Of a DNA stretch of 16,001 nucleotides, positions 7,089-15,146 are shown piece after piece. Made by a program: the position numbers and the translations under genes. Position 1 is the first letter of the stretch. Every line of letters starts with the position of its first letter. This stretch comes from Deltaproteobacteria bacterium (GTDB taxonomy: Bacteria > Desulfobacterota > Desulfobacteria > Desulfobacterales > JAABPS01), in NCBI GenBank assembly GCA_019309685.1, contig JAFDFT010000010.1, forward strand, positions 1 through 16,001. Direction: 5' to 3'. A model generated the notes under the pieces. That model made no database searches. It was not told where the DNA came from and saw nothing but the letters and a program-made list of their open reading frames with translations.

Positions 7089-7152
7089 GGGCAAGCGGTG
7101 CAAAAGGAAAAATTGTTTTCATATGGCATTTTCCCTTTTTAACCGTTTGCCC
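7089..7152. terminator. imperfect inverted repeat after the acyl-CoA ligase gene
   Basis: GGGCAAGCGGTGCAAAAGG at 7089 pairs imperfectly with the stretch ending CCGTTTGCCC at 7152, with a loop around CATATGG. It lies between the ligase stop and the MFS start, both minus strand. It may be a terminator or attenuating stem-loop. No strong T-run follows on the minus strand, so termination is uncertain. Confidence 0.4.
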
Positions 7153-7197
7153 CTGTTTCGATCGATTCAGCTTATTATAAAATATATACCTGTTTGT

Positions 7198-8715
7198 TTA
7201 GGAAGAGGTTTCGCGAAGCTCCTTCCTCTTTACCTTGCCAATGGGGTTTCTGGGTAATGCATCTATAAATTCAACAAACTTCGGCGTTTTATATTTAGCC
7301 AGTGATTTCTGGCAGTGTTCAATCACATCTTTTTCGGTCACTTTTCCTTTATCATCTTCTCTTAGTACCACAAAGGCTTTAATCTCTTCTCCCATGGTCT
7401 GATCCGGCACACCGACCACTGCTGCCTCGAGAACGGGCGGGAACGTGTATAACACTTCCTCTACATCTCTTGGCACAATATTAAACCCACCGCGGATAAT
7501 CAGGTCTTTTTTACGGTCCACAATAAAGACGTATCCATCATCATCCATTTTGGCTATATCGCCTGTATATAGCCATCCGTTTTTAAAAGTTTTTTCAGTT
7601 TCTTCCTTTAGTTTATAATAACCTGGAGAAACGTTCGGGCCTTTTACAATCAGTTCTCCGATCTCGCCGGTGGGTACCTCGTTATCGTTTTCATCAACCA
7701 CCTTGATCTCCACACCGGGAATGACCTGTCCGATGGAGCCGGGTTTGCGCTCTCTATCCACGTAATGGGCCGTTACCACAGGCGCGGCCTCAGATAGACC
7801 GTATCCTTCCAAAACCACACAATCAAATTTTTCTTCAAAGCCTTTTAACACCTCTACCGGAAGCGGCGCTGAGCCGCTGGCGCATCTTTTCAAGGAAGAA
7901 AGGTCATATTTATCTACAATATCCGGGCTGTTAAGGAACATGGCATACATGGCTGGAACACCCGCAAAGCCATTAATCTTATATTTCTCTATGAGTTTGC
8001 ATGCCTCTTCCAGATCAAACCAGGGCATGAGAACACCCTTGTTGGGAAACATCATACCAACATTCATAACTGTTAAACCAAATGAATGAGAGAGGGGCAG
8101 AATAAACAGACCCACCTCGTCGGGCTCGGGATCGTTAACTTGTGAAGTGCTTACAGCATTCGAATAAAGATTTTTGTGGGTAAGCATGACACCTTTTGGC
8201 ACACCCGTGGTTCCTGAGGTATAAAGGGTAACGGCCATATCATCATCCTTAATATTGATATCCGGAGCCGTATCGGGATTATTTTTTATCAAATCCGTAT
8301 ATTTTATAGTGTCAGGTATGTCCTCATCTTCCACAACAATGACATGCTTTAAGGTGTCTATTCCCTGTTTTGCCTGATTGATGGTTTCTAAAAAAGCCTT
8401 CGCCACAATGAGTGCCTTTGCTTCGGAATTTTTCAAAATATGCGCTATTTCATTCGGACCTAAAAGAAAAATTACCGGAATGATAACAGCCCCGGCCCGT
8501 AAAATCCCCCCGTAGCTGATCAACACATCCGGAGAATTCAACAGCATGACCAAAACTTTATCCCCCGGCTTTATCCCCAGACCGATGAGTCCGTTTGCCA
8601 GACTGTTGGCAGAGTTTCTAAGCTGCACATTGGTATAGGGCTCGTCATTGTAATAGACAGAGACAACTTCTCCAAATTCTTCATAATTTTGATCCGAAAG
8701 CTCAACTAAATTCAT
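7198..8715 (-). CDS. long-chain fatty-acid/acyl-CoA ligase (AMP-forming)
   Basis: A 505-residue class I adenylate-forming enzyme that activates a carboxylic acid with ATP and then forms the CoA thioester in the cytoplasm. The phosphate-binding loop is YTSGTTGVPKG (165-175). The A5 motif is GYGLSEAAPVV (304-314). TGD (384-386), DRKKD (400-404) and RGGFNIVPRDVEE (408-420) form the hinge region. The C-terminal catalytic lysine is Lys494 in NPIGKVKRKEL. Length and motifs fit FadD-like or medium/long-chain acyl-CoA ligases. Chain-length preference is not visible, and an aryl acid is possible. ATG 8715 has a clear AAGGAG about 9 nt upstream. Its 5' region consists of the dispersed repeat copy at 8754-8852. 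The nearby transporter and lipase-like hydrolase suggest uptake or release and activation of acids, which is inference. Confidence 0.92.
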   Translation of the reverse strand: MNLVELSDQNYEEFGEVVSVYYNDEPYTNVQLRNSANSLANGLIGLGIKPGDKVLVMLLNSPDVLISYGGILRAGAVIIPVIFLLGPNEIAHILKNSEAKALIVAKAFLETINQAKQGIDTLKHVIVVEDEDIPDTIKYTDLIKNNPDTAPDINIKDDDMAVTLYTSGTTGVPKGVMLTHKNLYSNAVSTSQVNDPEPDEVGLFILPLSHSFGLTVMNVGMMFPNKGVLMPWFDLEEACKLIEKYKINGFAGVPAMYAMFLNSPDIVDKYDLSSLKRCASGSAPLPVEVLKGFEEKFDCVVLEGYGLSEAAPVVTAHYVDRERKPGSIGQVIPGVEIKVVDENDNEVPTGEIGELIVKGPNVSPGYYKLKEETEKTFKNGWLYTGDIAKMDDDGYVFIVDRKKDLIIRGGFNIVPRDVEEVLYTFPPVLEAAVVGVPDQTMGEEIKAFVVLREDDKGKVTEKDVIEHCQKSLAKYKTPKFVEFIDALPRNPIGKVKRKELRETSS

Positions 8716-8753
8716 GGATGTTTCTCCTTCCCGATTTTAAGTTTTCTTTCTAC

Positions 8754-8852
8754 TTTAAGCACTTCACCCGCTTCATTGTCGAAGATCCTGGACTTTGAGC
8801 GGGGGATCCTTTTCGGATCATCAATTCTTTTGGAGATGATCCGAATTTTAAA
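8754..8852. repeat. dispersed repeat, second copy of the IVP-cassette flank
   Basis: It aligns over its whole length with 4701-4790. Shared blocks in order are TTTAAGCA, TTCAC-CG, ATCCTTTT, GGAT-ATC, TCTTTTGGAGA and a GGATTC/GATCCG end. This copy has two hairpins: CCCGCT/AGCGGG (8767-8803) and a perfect 9-bp stem CGGATCATC/GATGATCCG (8814-8843). It occupies the gap between the GNAT stop and the acyl-CoA ligase start, so it forms most of the ligase 5' leader. No S23/IVP coding sequence is attached to this copy. Confidence 0.6.
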
Positions 8853-8873
8853 ACGCTATTATAAAGCACAAAA

Positions 8874-9314
8874 TCAGTCAATATCATTTTTATGTTTGAT
8901 CCTTCGATACATAAGTTCCAAATTATTGTAGCCAAACCATCCTGTTTTCTCCCAGAATGCCTTTCCTTTCACGTTTGAAGCAAATAGAAAAATATTACAT
9001 TTCATGATACCGGCTTGCGAAAGAGCTGAAAGGGATTTTTCCACCAGGTTACTTCCGATACCGTTCCCACGATATTCCGGAAGCACAGCAAGGTGGTGAA
9101 GATATCCTCTTCTCCCGTCATGACCGCAGAGAACCGCTCCTATCATTTTACCTTCATGGCGTGCGACAAAGCTCATTCCTTGGTTTCTTTTGAGAAAAGA
9201 ACAGGTATTTTCAAACGAGTCCGCATCATCCAGACCTACTTCTTCAATTTGTTTCCAAAGCAAAATCGCTTCATTGTAGTCTGCTTCTAAAAATTCTGTA
9301 ATATCAATTTTCAT
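8874..9314 (-). CDS. GNAT-family N-acetyltransferase
   Basis: A 146-residue GNAT protein that would transfer an acetyl group from acetyl-CoA to an amine. The acetyl-CoA pyrophosphate-binding motif A is PEYRGNGIGSNLVE (79-92), the R-G-N-G-I-G form of Q/RxxGxG/A. It is preceded by beta strand 4 (YLHHLAVL). Motif B includes FASNVKGKAFWEKTGW (111-126). The length is typical of single-domain members. The acceptor could be a protein N-terminus, an antibiotic or a metabolite, and nothing in the sequence settles it. The gene starts 5 nt after the alpha/beta hydrolase stop, indicating an operon. The ribosome-binding site is weak, so translation is probably coupled. Confidence 0.9.
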   Translation of the reverse strand: MKIDITEFLEADYNEAILLWKQIEEVGLDDADSFENTCSFLKRNQGMSFVARHEGKMIGAVLCGHDGRRGYLHHLAVLPEYRGNGIGSNLVEKSLSALSQAGIMKCNIFLFASNVKGKAFWEKTGWFGYNNLELMYRRIKHKNDID

Positions 9315-9319
9315 GAATT

Positions 9320-10066
9320 TTAAAGCTTTTCCGGTTTGCTTCGAAAACTTCCGTGTTCGAGAAAATGGATGGTTTGTGTGATCGTCTCTTTTGACCGCAT
9401 AATAAATGGATGGCTGTGGGGCAAAACCATAAAATCGGACATTCCCTGGATTTGGGCCCGCTGAACCGACACTTTTCCATCATCTTCCCCTGGAATCATG
9501 GCAGACAATATCGGATTAATCGTTTTGGAGCCGGTCAGTATGCCCAGTTTAAAATCGACCGGCCCAAGCTCAATTGGGACACTATTGGAACCTGTACCGA
9601 GCTGTACGCTGGCCGGGCCGTTAAGGGCTTTGAAAATAAATATATTTCCCAGTGTGTCAACGACTTCCGTACCGGCATTTGGCGGACTCAGCATGACAAC
9701 GGATCCTAAGCGTTTCATTGAATTGTTTTTCAGATAGTGACGCAGAATAATGCCCCCCATGGAATGGGTTACAAAATGAACCCGATTCACGTCATCCGGA
9801 ATACATCGCTTCAGCGCGGCGTGGAGATGGTTTTGTGATATATCTTCAATGGAATAATCGGTTGAAGGATAATCAATATTGCAGGTGCCGTAACCTTTTT
9901 TTGACAGGGCTTTTTGAAGCGGAACCATGGATTTGCTGGATCGCGCCAGTCCATGCAAAAGCACAACATATTCTTTAAAGTCTTTTTTCGGCGCTGTTTG
10001 AGAAGGGAACGGTTTACATCCAGATATCATAAATATAATAATAAAAGTTCTTACTCCAATTCGCAT
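9320..10066 (-). CDS. lipoprotein alpha/beta hydrolase (lipase-like)
   Basis: A 248-residue alpha/beta hydrolase, probably an esterase or lipase anchored as a lipoprotein. Counting from ATG 10066, the N-terminus MRIGVRTFIIIFMISGC is a lipoprotein signal with a lipobox ending at Cys17. The mature part has an oxyanion-side HG (LLHGLARSS), the nucleophile elbow THSMGG with Ser102, a probable catalytic Asp196 in GEDDGKVSV and His219 in PHSHPF. This resembles the short triacylglycerol lipase-like proteins of Proteobacteria. The frame stays open to ATG 10111, but that start would give an unusually long n-region, so I prefer 10066. Neither start has a good Shine-Dalgarno. It is followed by the GNAT gene after 5 nt. 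Release of fatty acids for the nearby acyl-CoA ligase is possible but speculative. Confidence 0.82.
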   Translation of the reverse strand: MRIGVRTFIIIFMISGCKPFPSQTAPKKDFKEYVVLLHGLARSSKSMVPLQKALSKKGYGTCNIDYPSTDYSIEDISQNHLHAALKRCIPDDVNRVHFVTHSMGGIILRHYLKNNSMKRLGSVVMLSPPNAGTEVVDTLGNIFIFKALNGPASVQLGTGSNSVPIELGPVDFKLGILTGSKTINPILSAMIPGEDDGKVSVQRAQIQGMSDFMVLPHSHPFIMRSKETITQTIHFLEHGSFRSKPEKL

Positions 10067-10218
10067 TGTTTTTGTATTTTTGTAGCCCAACTTCTGAACA
10101 AAGCTAGTCATTATTTATTATTCACTATTTACGTGTCGCTATTTACTATTCACTCGTTACTCATAATTTAGTTGTTACTGATTATTTACCCGATATTCTT
10201 CACTAAATCTATCTCTTG

Positions 10219-11292
10219 TTATTTGACCAAGATTTTTTCATCAGGTTCCAGCACGACTTCACCAATCACGGCCGAAGAAGTCATTCCCTTTTTTACAAGC
10301 CGGTACACCAGATCATCGGCACTTTTCTTGTCCACAGCGATCAGAAGTCCCCCGGATGTTTGCGGATCAAACAATATATCCTGCATTACACTGTCAATCT
10401 CAGAAGAAAAGCGAATCATCGATTCATAGGCTTCTCTGTTTTGATAATCTTCCGCCGGGACAAGACCCATGGAATCGTATTCTAATGCCTGCGGGATTAC
10501 GGGTATTTTATTTGCAGTGAGATTAATACCAAGCCCGCTTTCCATAACCATCTCAGCAATATGGCCAAGGAGTCCGTAACCCGAGATATCTGTGCAGGCA
10601 TGTACTGGAGAATCTCCGTTTGTCGACATCTGGATATTTTTCATAACATCCGCTGCATCCCGGTTGAGGGCTGACATAAGTTGTGTCGCCATTTTTATGG
10701 TATTCACAGACGGTGTCCCGCCTTTAATGGCCGTGTTGATGATACCAATGCCGAGCGGTTTGCTTAATACAAGCAGGTCACCTTGCTGAATGCTTTTTTT
10801 CTTAAAAATCCTGTCCGGATGAACAAAGCCGGTAACGGACAGGCCGTATTTCAGCTCATTATCCACTATGCTGTGTCCGCCCACCAAAGCGACATTGGCT
10901 TCCTTCATCTTATCATTTCCGCCCTCAAGAATTTTGCGCAAAATGGATATATCCATTTCCTTTAAGGGAAAACTGACAAGGTTCATGGCTGTCTTGGGCG
11001 TACCGCCCATGGCATAGATATCACTTAACGCGCTTGCAGCGGCGATTTGTCCAAACGCATACGGATCATCAACAATAGGTGTTAAAAAATCAACAGTTTG
11101 GATCATCGCCATCTCAGGGGATATTTTGTACACACCCGCATCGTCCAGCCGGTCCAGGCCAATAATTACATTTGGATCCGTGGGAAAGTTTAGTCCGCGC
11201 AAGGCTTTGTCCAGATCACCTGGCGGTAATTTTGATGCAAAACCGGAATTGGAAACTGTGTGAGTAAGTCGAGGGTTAAATTTTAAGTTCAT
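10219..11292 (-). CDS. selD: selenide, water dikinase (selenophosphate synthetase)
   Basis: A 357-residue SelD, which makes selenophosphate from selenide and ATP for selenocysteine, selenouridine or selenium cofactors. Recognisable parts are Lys21 (equivalent of E. coli Lys20), Asp51 in LDDAGVY, Asp68 in QTVDFL, the GGHS loop (138-141), Asp235 in CTDISGYG and DPQTSGG (309-315). The N-terminal catalytic loop reads SNSGFASKLPPGDL, so Phe18 stands where the family has Cys or Sec. The codon is TTT at 11241-11239, one base from TGT. In E. coli the equivalent Cys17 is essential, so this protein may be inactive or altered. Length and all ATP-site motifs are otherwise normal. ATG 11292 has no strong Shine-Dalgarno. 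It heads a run of minus-strand genes but no known selenium gene is next to it. Confidence 0.95.
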   Translation of the reverse strand: MNLKFNPRLTHTVSNSGFASKLPPGDLDKALRGLNFPTDPNVIIGLDRLDDAGVYKISPEMAMIQTVDFLTPIVDDPYAFGQIAAASALSDIYAMGGTPKTAMNLVSFPLKEMDISILRKILEGGNDKMKEANVALVGGHSIVDNELKYGLSVTGFVHPDRIFKKKSIQQGDLLVLSKPLGIGIINTAIKGGTPSVNTIKMATQLMSALNRDAADVMKNIQMSTNGDSPVHACTDISGYGLLGHIAEMVMESGLGINLTANKIPVIPQALEYDSMGLVPAEDYQNREAYESMIRFSSEIDSVMQDILFDPQTSGGLLIAVDKKSADDLVYRLVKKGMTSSAVIGEVVLEPDEKILVK

Positions 11293-11655
11293 AGCAGATA
11301 CTATCAGTGTAGAACACTTATCATATTGTATTTATAGCCAAAAGCCCAATCGTATTCTTTCCCCATTATTATGAGGGAGTCATGCTATTTATATTAGTTT
11401 GCTATATAAATCAACGAACTTGAATAAAACCAGAATTTTTTCAAATGTTAGCAGGAATAGACAGGGACGATAAGACGTTTGCCGAATTTTGAATTTTGTA
11501 TTGATTTTAAGCAGTTCAAGGTTTTGAATCGTTTTGCTGTGGATGTTTAGGAGGGACATGCATACGGGATTTTTGCATTAATTTAAAACGACCATATTAA
11601 AAATAATGAAAGAGTCTCAAGGCGAAATTCAATGATATATTTGAAAAATCATTTA
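11293..11655. other. AT-rich intergenic region upstream of selD
   Basis: No gene-sized open frame or recognisable domain on either strand. A strong AGGAGGGAC precedes an ATG at 11559-11561 on the plus strand, but the frame closes after 7 codons. The selD promoter should lie at 11300-11400 on the minus strand. A TATGAT about 40 nt before the start is a possible -10 without a convincing -35. Confidence 0.4.
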
Positions 11656-11766
11656 TTAAGGCTTCTTCTTTAGATCTTGCCTATTGTCAAACACAGAGTG
11701 CACAATAATTTCATTGTCTTCGATTGTATAAAATATAGAGAAAGGGAATCTTCTTATAGGACAGCC
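11656..11766 (-). pseudogene. C-terminal fragment of a RelE/ParE-family toxin
   Basis: The minus-strand frame ending at TAA 11656 reads GCPIRRFPFSIFYTIEDNE then IIVHSVFDNRQDLKKKP. This is the last two or three strands and tail of a type II RelE/ParE toxin, where an RRFPF/IFY core followed by VHSVFDNRQDP-like residues is typical. The N-terminal half is absent: the coding match stops exactly where the miniature element at 11767 begins. No antitoxin gene was found nearby. It is a disrupted remnant, not a working toxin. Confidence 0.75.
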
Positions 11767-11878
11767 CGAACCTCCCCCACTTTGACGGACATTTTACAAA
11801 ATATACAATAGAGTTGAAAGGAGTGCCCAATGAAAAAAGAAAAAAGTTTACATGAGAGTTCAAACTGGGGGAGGTTCA
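11767..11878 (+). mobile_element. 112-bp insertion-sequence-derived miniature element
   Basis: Ends are matching inverted repeats: CGAACCTCCCCCACTTTGAC at 11767-11786 and, on the minus strand, TGAACCTCCCCCAGTTTGAA at 11878-11859. The TGAACC...GGTTCA form recalls IS3-type ends, a tentative assignment. Inside, AAAGGAG (11817-11823) precedes ATG 11830 and MKKEKSLHESSNWG, like the start of a transposase orfA that runs straight into the right end. The frame closes at 11955 after 41 residues. It looks like an internally deleted IS (MITE). No target-site duplication is evident. It truncates the toxin gene on its left. Confidence 0.65.
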
Positions 11879-12405
11879 ATTTGATAATCATAAAAAGGGC
11901 TTTTCAATATATCAGCCCACAGAGTAAAGTAGACACCTCCCTATCCATAGCATAGTGCCATGGAGCCAGTAGGGGTGACCCTTTGTCAAAGATCCCAAGA
12001 ATTTACGAGGGGAATTCTCGAATCATTTTCTACAACTAAATCTGGAATAACCTAATAAAATATCATCACAGTTCTTCTATATCAGTAACGAGAGCATTTG
12101 ACATAATCGTCTAAGTGCTTATTTTTATGACAGATGCAAGAAAACTAATGTGTACGAATTAGATGGTGTGTTTTTGATATACGTGTAAAAACAGACAAAT
12201 TATTTGAAGTGAAAAACAGTTGAAAGTATCTGATTTAGCATGAAATCGATGTTAGGCCTTTCCAGTTGAACCGCTTTGTTTTAAAGGAGTGATGGAGAGG
12301 TTCTTTTATGTCTATCGATGTAAATAGATAAATTACGGATAAAGATTTCAGCTTGTTTTCAGTATGCGGGTGAATGCAATCATGCACTAAGCCAGCGTGA
12401 ACACT
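11879..12405. other. intergenic region upstream of clpB, no gene recognised
   Basis: AT-rich with frequent stops in all frames. I could not match the continuation of the toxin gene here, so the sequence beyond the miniature element is rearranged or fully decayed. A heat-shock promoter for clpB is expected in 12200-12400. TTGAAA at 12220-12225 is a possible -35, but no convincing -10 of the CCCCAT type and no CIRCE element were found. Confidence 0.4.
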
Positions 12406-12413
12406 GAGGAGGT
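12406..12413 (+). promoter_or_regulatory. ribosome-binding site of clpB
   Basis: GAGGAGGT followed 5 nt later by ATG 12418. It lies within the longer frame from GTG 12397, so it fixes the clpB start at 12418. Confidence 0.85.
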
Positions 12414-12417
12414 AGAA

Positions 12418-15000
12418 ATGAGATTTGATAAATTTACAATAAAGTCGCAGGAGTTGATCCAGGCGTCTCAGTCACTGGCGTCCCAGCAGAGTCATCAACA
12501 GATTGAGCCGGAGCACCTATTATCCGCAATGCTGAGCGAACAGGATGGGATTGCTGCGGCCATTTTAAATAAGCTCGGGGTTTCTCCGGGGATTATTGGC
12601 CAGGAATTGACAGGTGCGCTGAATGCGATTCCAAAAGTGAGCGGCGGCGGAGATGTTTATCTTTCAACCCGGACAAAAAATATTCTGGATAAAGCATTTT
12701 CCGAAGCATCAAAAATGAAGGATGAATATGTGAGCATAGAACATATTCTTTTAGCCACATCAGATGAAAAAGACGGAAATGCAGCTAAGATTTTAGAAAA
12801 GAACAGCGTTACCAGGGATTCAATTCTTAAGGTGCTTTTAGATATTCGCGGCAATCAGCGAATTACAGACCCAAACCCGGAAGATAAATATCAAGCGTTA
12901 GAAAAGTTCAGCAGGGATGTGACGAATCTTGCCCGTCAGGGAAAACTGGACCCGGTTATTGGAAGAGATGATGAAATCCGGCGGATCGTTCAGGTATTAT
13001 CAAGAAGAACAAAGAACAATCCGGTATTGATCGGAGAGCCCGGTGTGGGAAAGACAGCTATCGTTGAGGGCCTGGCGAACCGAATTGTTGAGGGCGATGT
13101 AGCGGAATCATTGAAAAACAAGCGGCTTGTCGCCTTGGATATGGGCGCTTTAATCGCGGGCGCAAAATACAGAGGCGAATTTGAAGATCGGTTAAAGGCG
13201 GTTTTAAAAGAAGTAGAGACAGCGGAAGGAGAAGTCATCCTTTTCATTGATGAACTTCATACGTTAGTTGGCGCAGGGGCGAGTGAAGGCGCCATGGACG
13301 CGTCAAATATGTTAAAGCCCGCGCTCGCCAGAGGGACACTTCGGTGTGTGGGAGCGACGACATTAAATGAATACCGAAAGCATATTGAAAAAGACGCGGC
13401 TCTGGAAAGAAGGTTTCAGCCGGTCATGGTGCTTGAACCCACAGTGGAAGATACCATTTCAATTCTTCGCGGATTGAAGGAAAAGTATGAAGTCCATCAT
13501 GGCGTAAGAATAAAAGATACAGCGATCGTGGCCGCGGCTACGCTATCGAACCGGTATATTTCCGATCGCTTTCTTCCGGACAAGGCCATTGACTTGATCG
13601 ATGAATGCGCGTCTAAAATCCGAATTGAGATCGACAGCATGCCGGAAGAGATTGATGAAATACAACGAAAGATTATCCAGGCTGAGATAGAACGCGAAGC
13701 TTTAAAAAAGGAGTCGGATAAGGCATCAAAAGAGCGGCTTAAAAAGATCGAGGAAGATCTTGCTGAAATGCAGGAAGAGATCACAAGGGTCAAAGCCAAC
13801 TGGGAAAATGAAAAAGAAGCGATTCAAACGATTCGAAAAATAAAGGAAGAAATTGAACAGCTGGGCGTGGAGGAACACCAGGCAGAGCGGGACGGCGATC
13901 TGGCGAGGGTCGCGGAAATTCGATATGGAAAGGCAGCAGACCTTAACAAACAGCTTGAAGAGGCCAACGATAAACTGGTGGAGCTGCAAGAGAGCAGCAA
14001 GATGTTAAGAGAAGAGGTTGATGAAGAAGATATCGCTGAAGTTGTATCCAAGTGGACAGGCATTCCAGTGAGCAAGATGCTTGAAGGTGAAAGAGAAAAG
14101 CTCGTTTATATGGAAAGCCGTCTTGAAAAGCGGGTCATCGGGCAAAAAGAAGCGATTTCAGCGGTGTCCAACGCCGTTCGCCGTGCGCGGTCCGGCATGC
14201 AGGATCCCAACCGTCCCATCGGGTCCTTTATATTCATGGGGCCAACGGGTGTAGGAAAGACGGAGCTGGCAAAAGCTCTGGCTGAATTTATTTTTGATAA
14301 CGAGCAGGCTGTTGTCAGAGTTGATATGTCGGAGTACATGGAAAAACACGCGGTGTCGAGACTCATCGGCGCGCCTCCGGGATATGTCGGTTACGAAGAA
14401 GGGGGGTATCTGAACGAAGCCATACGGCGGCGCCCGTATTCTGTTGTATTATTTGATGAAATAGAAAAGGCTCATCCGGAAGTGTTTAACGTACTGCTTC
14501 AGATATTAGATGACGGCCGAATGACGGACGGACACGGCAGGACTGTTGATTTTAAAAATACGATAATTATTATGACGTCAAATGTTGGAAGCCAGTGGAT
14601 TCAGGAACTCGGAAGCTCCAACAGAGAAGAAATGGAGAAACGAATAACAGAAACACTTCGGGCGACATTTAAACCTGAATTTTTAAACCGGATCGATGAG
14701 ACAATCATTTTCCACAATCTTAGCCAGGACCAAATCGGTGAGATTGTCAAAATACAGATAGAACGGTTAGGCAAACGGCTAGAGGAAAGAAATATTGAGC
14801 TTTCTCTGTCGGATAGCGCGAGGTCTTTTATCGCTGAAAAAGGATATGAGCCTGCGTACGGAGCTCGGCCATTAAAACGGGCGATTCAAAAATATATCGA
14901 AAATCCTTTGTCCATGGAAATACTGGAGGGAAGAATTCAAGATGGCGCACATGTGCAAGCGGATGCCGATGGTGACAAGATTGTCTTTACTTCCGGATAA
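12418..15000 (+). CDS. clpB: ATP-dependent chaperone ClpB (Hsp100 disaggregase)
   Basis: An 860-residue Hsp100 protein that, as a hexameric AAA+ ring, pulls polypeptides out of aggregates together with DnaK/DnaJ/GrpE. The N domain (about 1-145) has the two Clp_N repeats. NBD1 has Walker A GEPGVGKT (206-213), pore-loop KYRGEFE with Tyr251, Walker B ILFIDE (274-279) and the LERRF arginine finger region (330-334). A long charged coiled coil (about 405-525) is the ClpB-specific M domain that binds DnaK. NBD2 has Walker A GPTGVGKT (608-615), pore-loop GYVGYEEGG and Walker B VVLFDE (676-681), then the D2-small domain with GARPLKRAI. The absence of an IGF/L loop excludes ClpA. ATG 12418 is chosen for its GAGGAGGT. 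The gene stands alone and converges on the atpF-like gene. Confidence 0.98.
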   Translation: MRFDKFTIKSQELIQASQSLASQQSHQQIEPEHLLSAMLSEQDGIAAAILNKLGVSPGIIGQELTGALNAIPKVSGGGDVYLSTRTKNILDKAFSEASKMKDEYVSIEHILLATSDEKDGNAAKILEKNSVTRDSILKVLLDIRGNQRITDPNPEDKYQALEKFSRDVTNLARQGKLDPVIGRDDEIRRIVQVLSRRTKNNPVLIGEPGVGKTAIVEGLANRIVEGDVAESLKNKRLVALDMGALIAGAKYRGEFEDRLKAVLKEVETAEGEVILFIDELHTLVGAGASEGAMDASNMLKPALARGTLRCVGATTLNEYRKHIEKDAALERRFQPVMVLEPTVEDTISILRGLKEKYEVHHGVRIKDTAIVAAATLSNRYISDRFLPDKAIDLIDECASKIRIEIDSMPEEIDEIQRKIIQAEIEREALKKESDKASKERLKKIEEDLAEMQEEITRVKANWENEKEAIQTIRKIKEEIEQLGVEEHQAERDGDLARVAEIRYGKAADLNKQLEEANDKLVELQESSKMLREEVDEEDIAEVVSKWTGIPVSKMLEGEREKLVYMESRLEKRVIGQKEAISAVSNAVRRARSGMQDPNRPIGSFIFMGPTGVGKTELAKALAEFIFDNEQAVVRVDMSEYMEKHAVSRLIGAPPGYVGYEEGGYLNEAIRRRPYSVVLFDEIEKAHPEVFNVLLQILDDGRMTDGHGRTVDFKNTIIIMTSNVGSQWIQELGSSNREEMEKRITETLRATFKPEFLNRIDETIIFHNLSQDQIGEIVKIQIERLGKRLEERNIELSLSDSARSFIAEKGYEPAYGARPLKRAIQKYIENPLSMEILEGRIQDGAHVQADADGDKIVFTSG

Positions 15001-15019
15001 TAAATAATAGAGGCGATTT

Positions 15020-15146
15020 TGATGACAAAGTAAAAAGTTCAAGTTCAAGGCGACACAAATCCTGAAGAATGAGGCGTACCCGTAGTACGCTGTAGTGACG
15101 AGGGATGCAGCGCAACGCCGAAGTTGGACTTTTTAGGAAGTCATCA
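15020..15146. repeat. 127-bp palindromic MITE-like element
   Basis: A near-symmetrical palindrome. The left end is TGATGACAAAGTAAAAAGTT and the right end, read on the minus strand, is TGATGACTTCCTAAAAAGTCC. Inner arms GTTCAAGGCG and CGCCGAAGTT follow, and a central perfect hairpin GCGTAC/GTACGC (15074-15090) sits at the midpoint. From memory, similar TGATGACTT...AAAAAGTCC elements are dispersed in Desulfobacterota genomes. It lies between convergent clpB and atpF-like genes and could terminate both. Its right end supplies the TGA stop codon of the atpF-like gene. Confidence 0.75.

Noticed and set aside
10112..10218. short TATTCACTATTTAC-like repetitions between the lipase-like gene and selD
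   Set aside because: Irregular and AT-rich. No consistent unit or spacing, so not a CRISPR array or clear iteron.
11553..11582. short frame after AGGAGGGAC (leader peptide)
   Set aside because: Only seven codons, with no gene downstream in that orientation and no attenuator structure.
12215..12260. sigma-32-type promoter for clpB around TTGAAA
   Set aside because: Only a partial -35 is present. No CCCCAT-like -10 at the right distance could be found.
12397..12417. clpB start at GTG 12397
   Set aside because: The strong Shine-Dalgarno at 12406-12413 lies inside that extension, and the ClpB family begins with MRFDKFT-like sequence at 12418.
12990..14366. several minus-strand frames of 83-100 residues opposite clpB
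   Set aside because: They are antisense shadows of a strongly conserved gene, with Ser/Leu-rich composition typical of reversed coding sequence.
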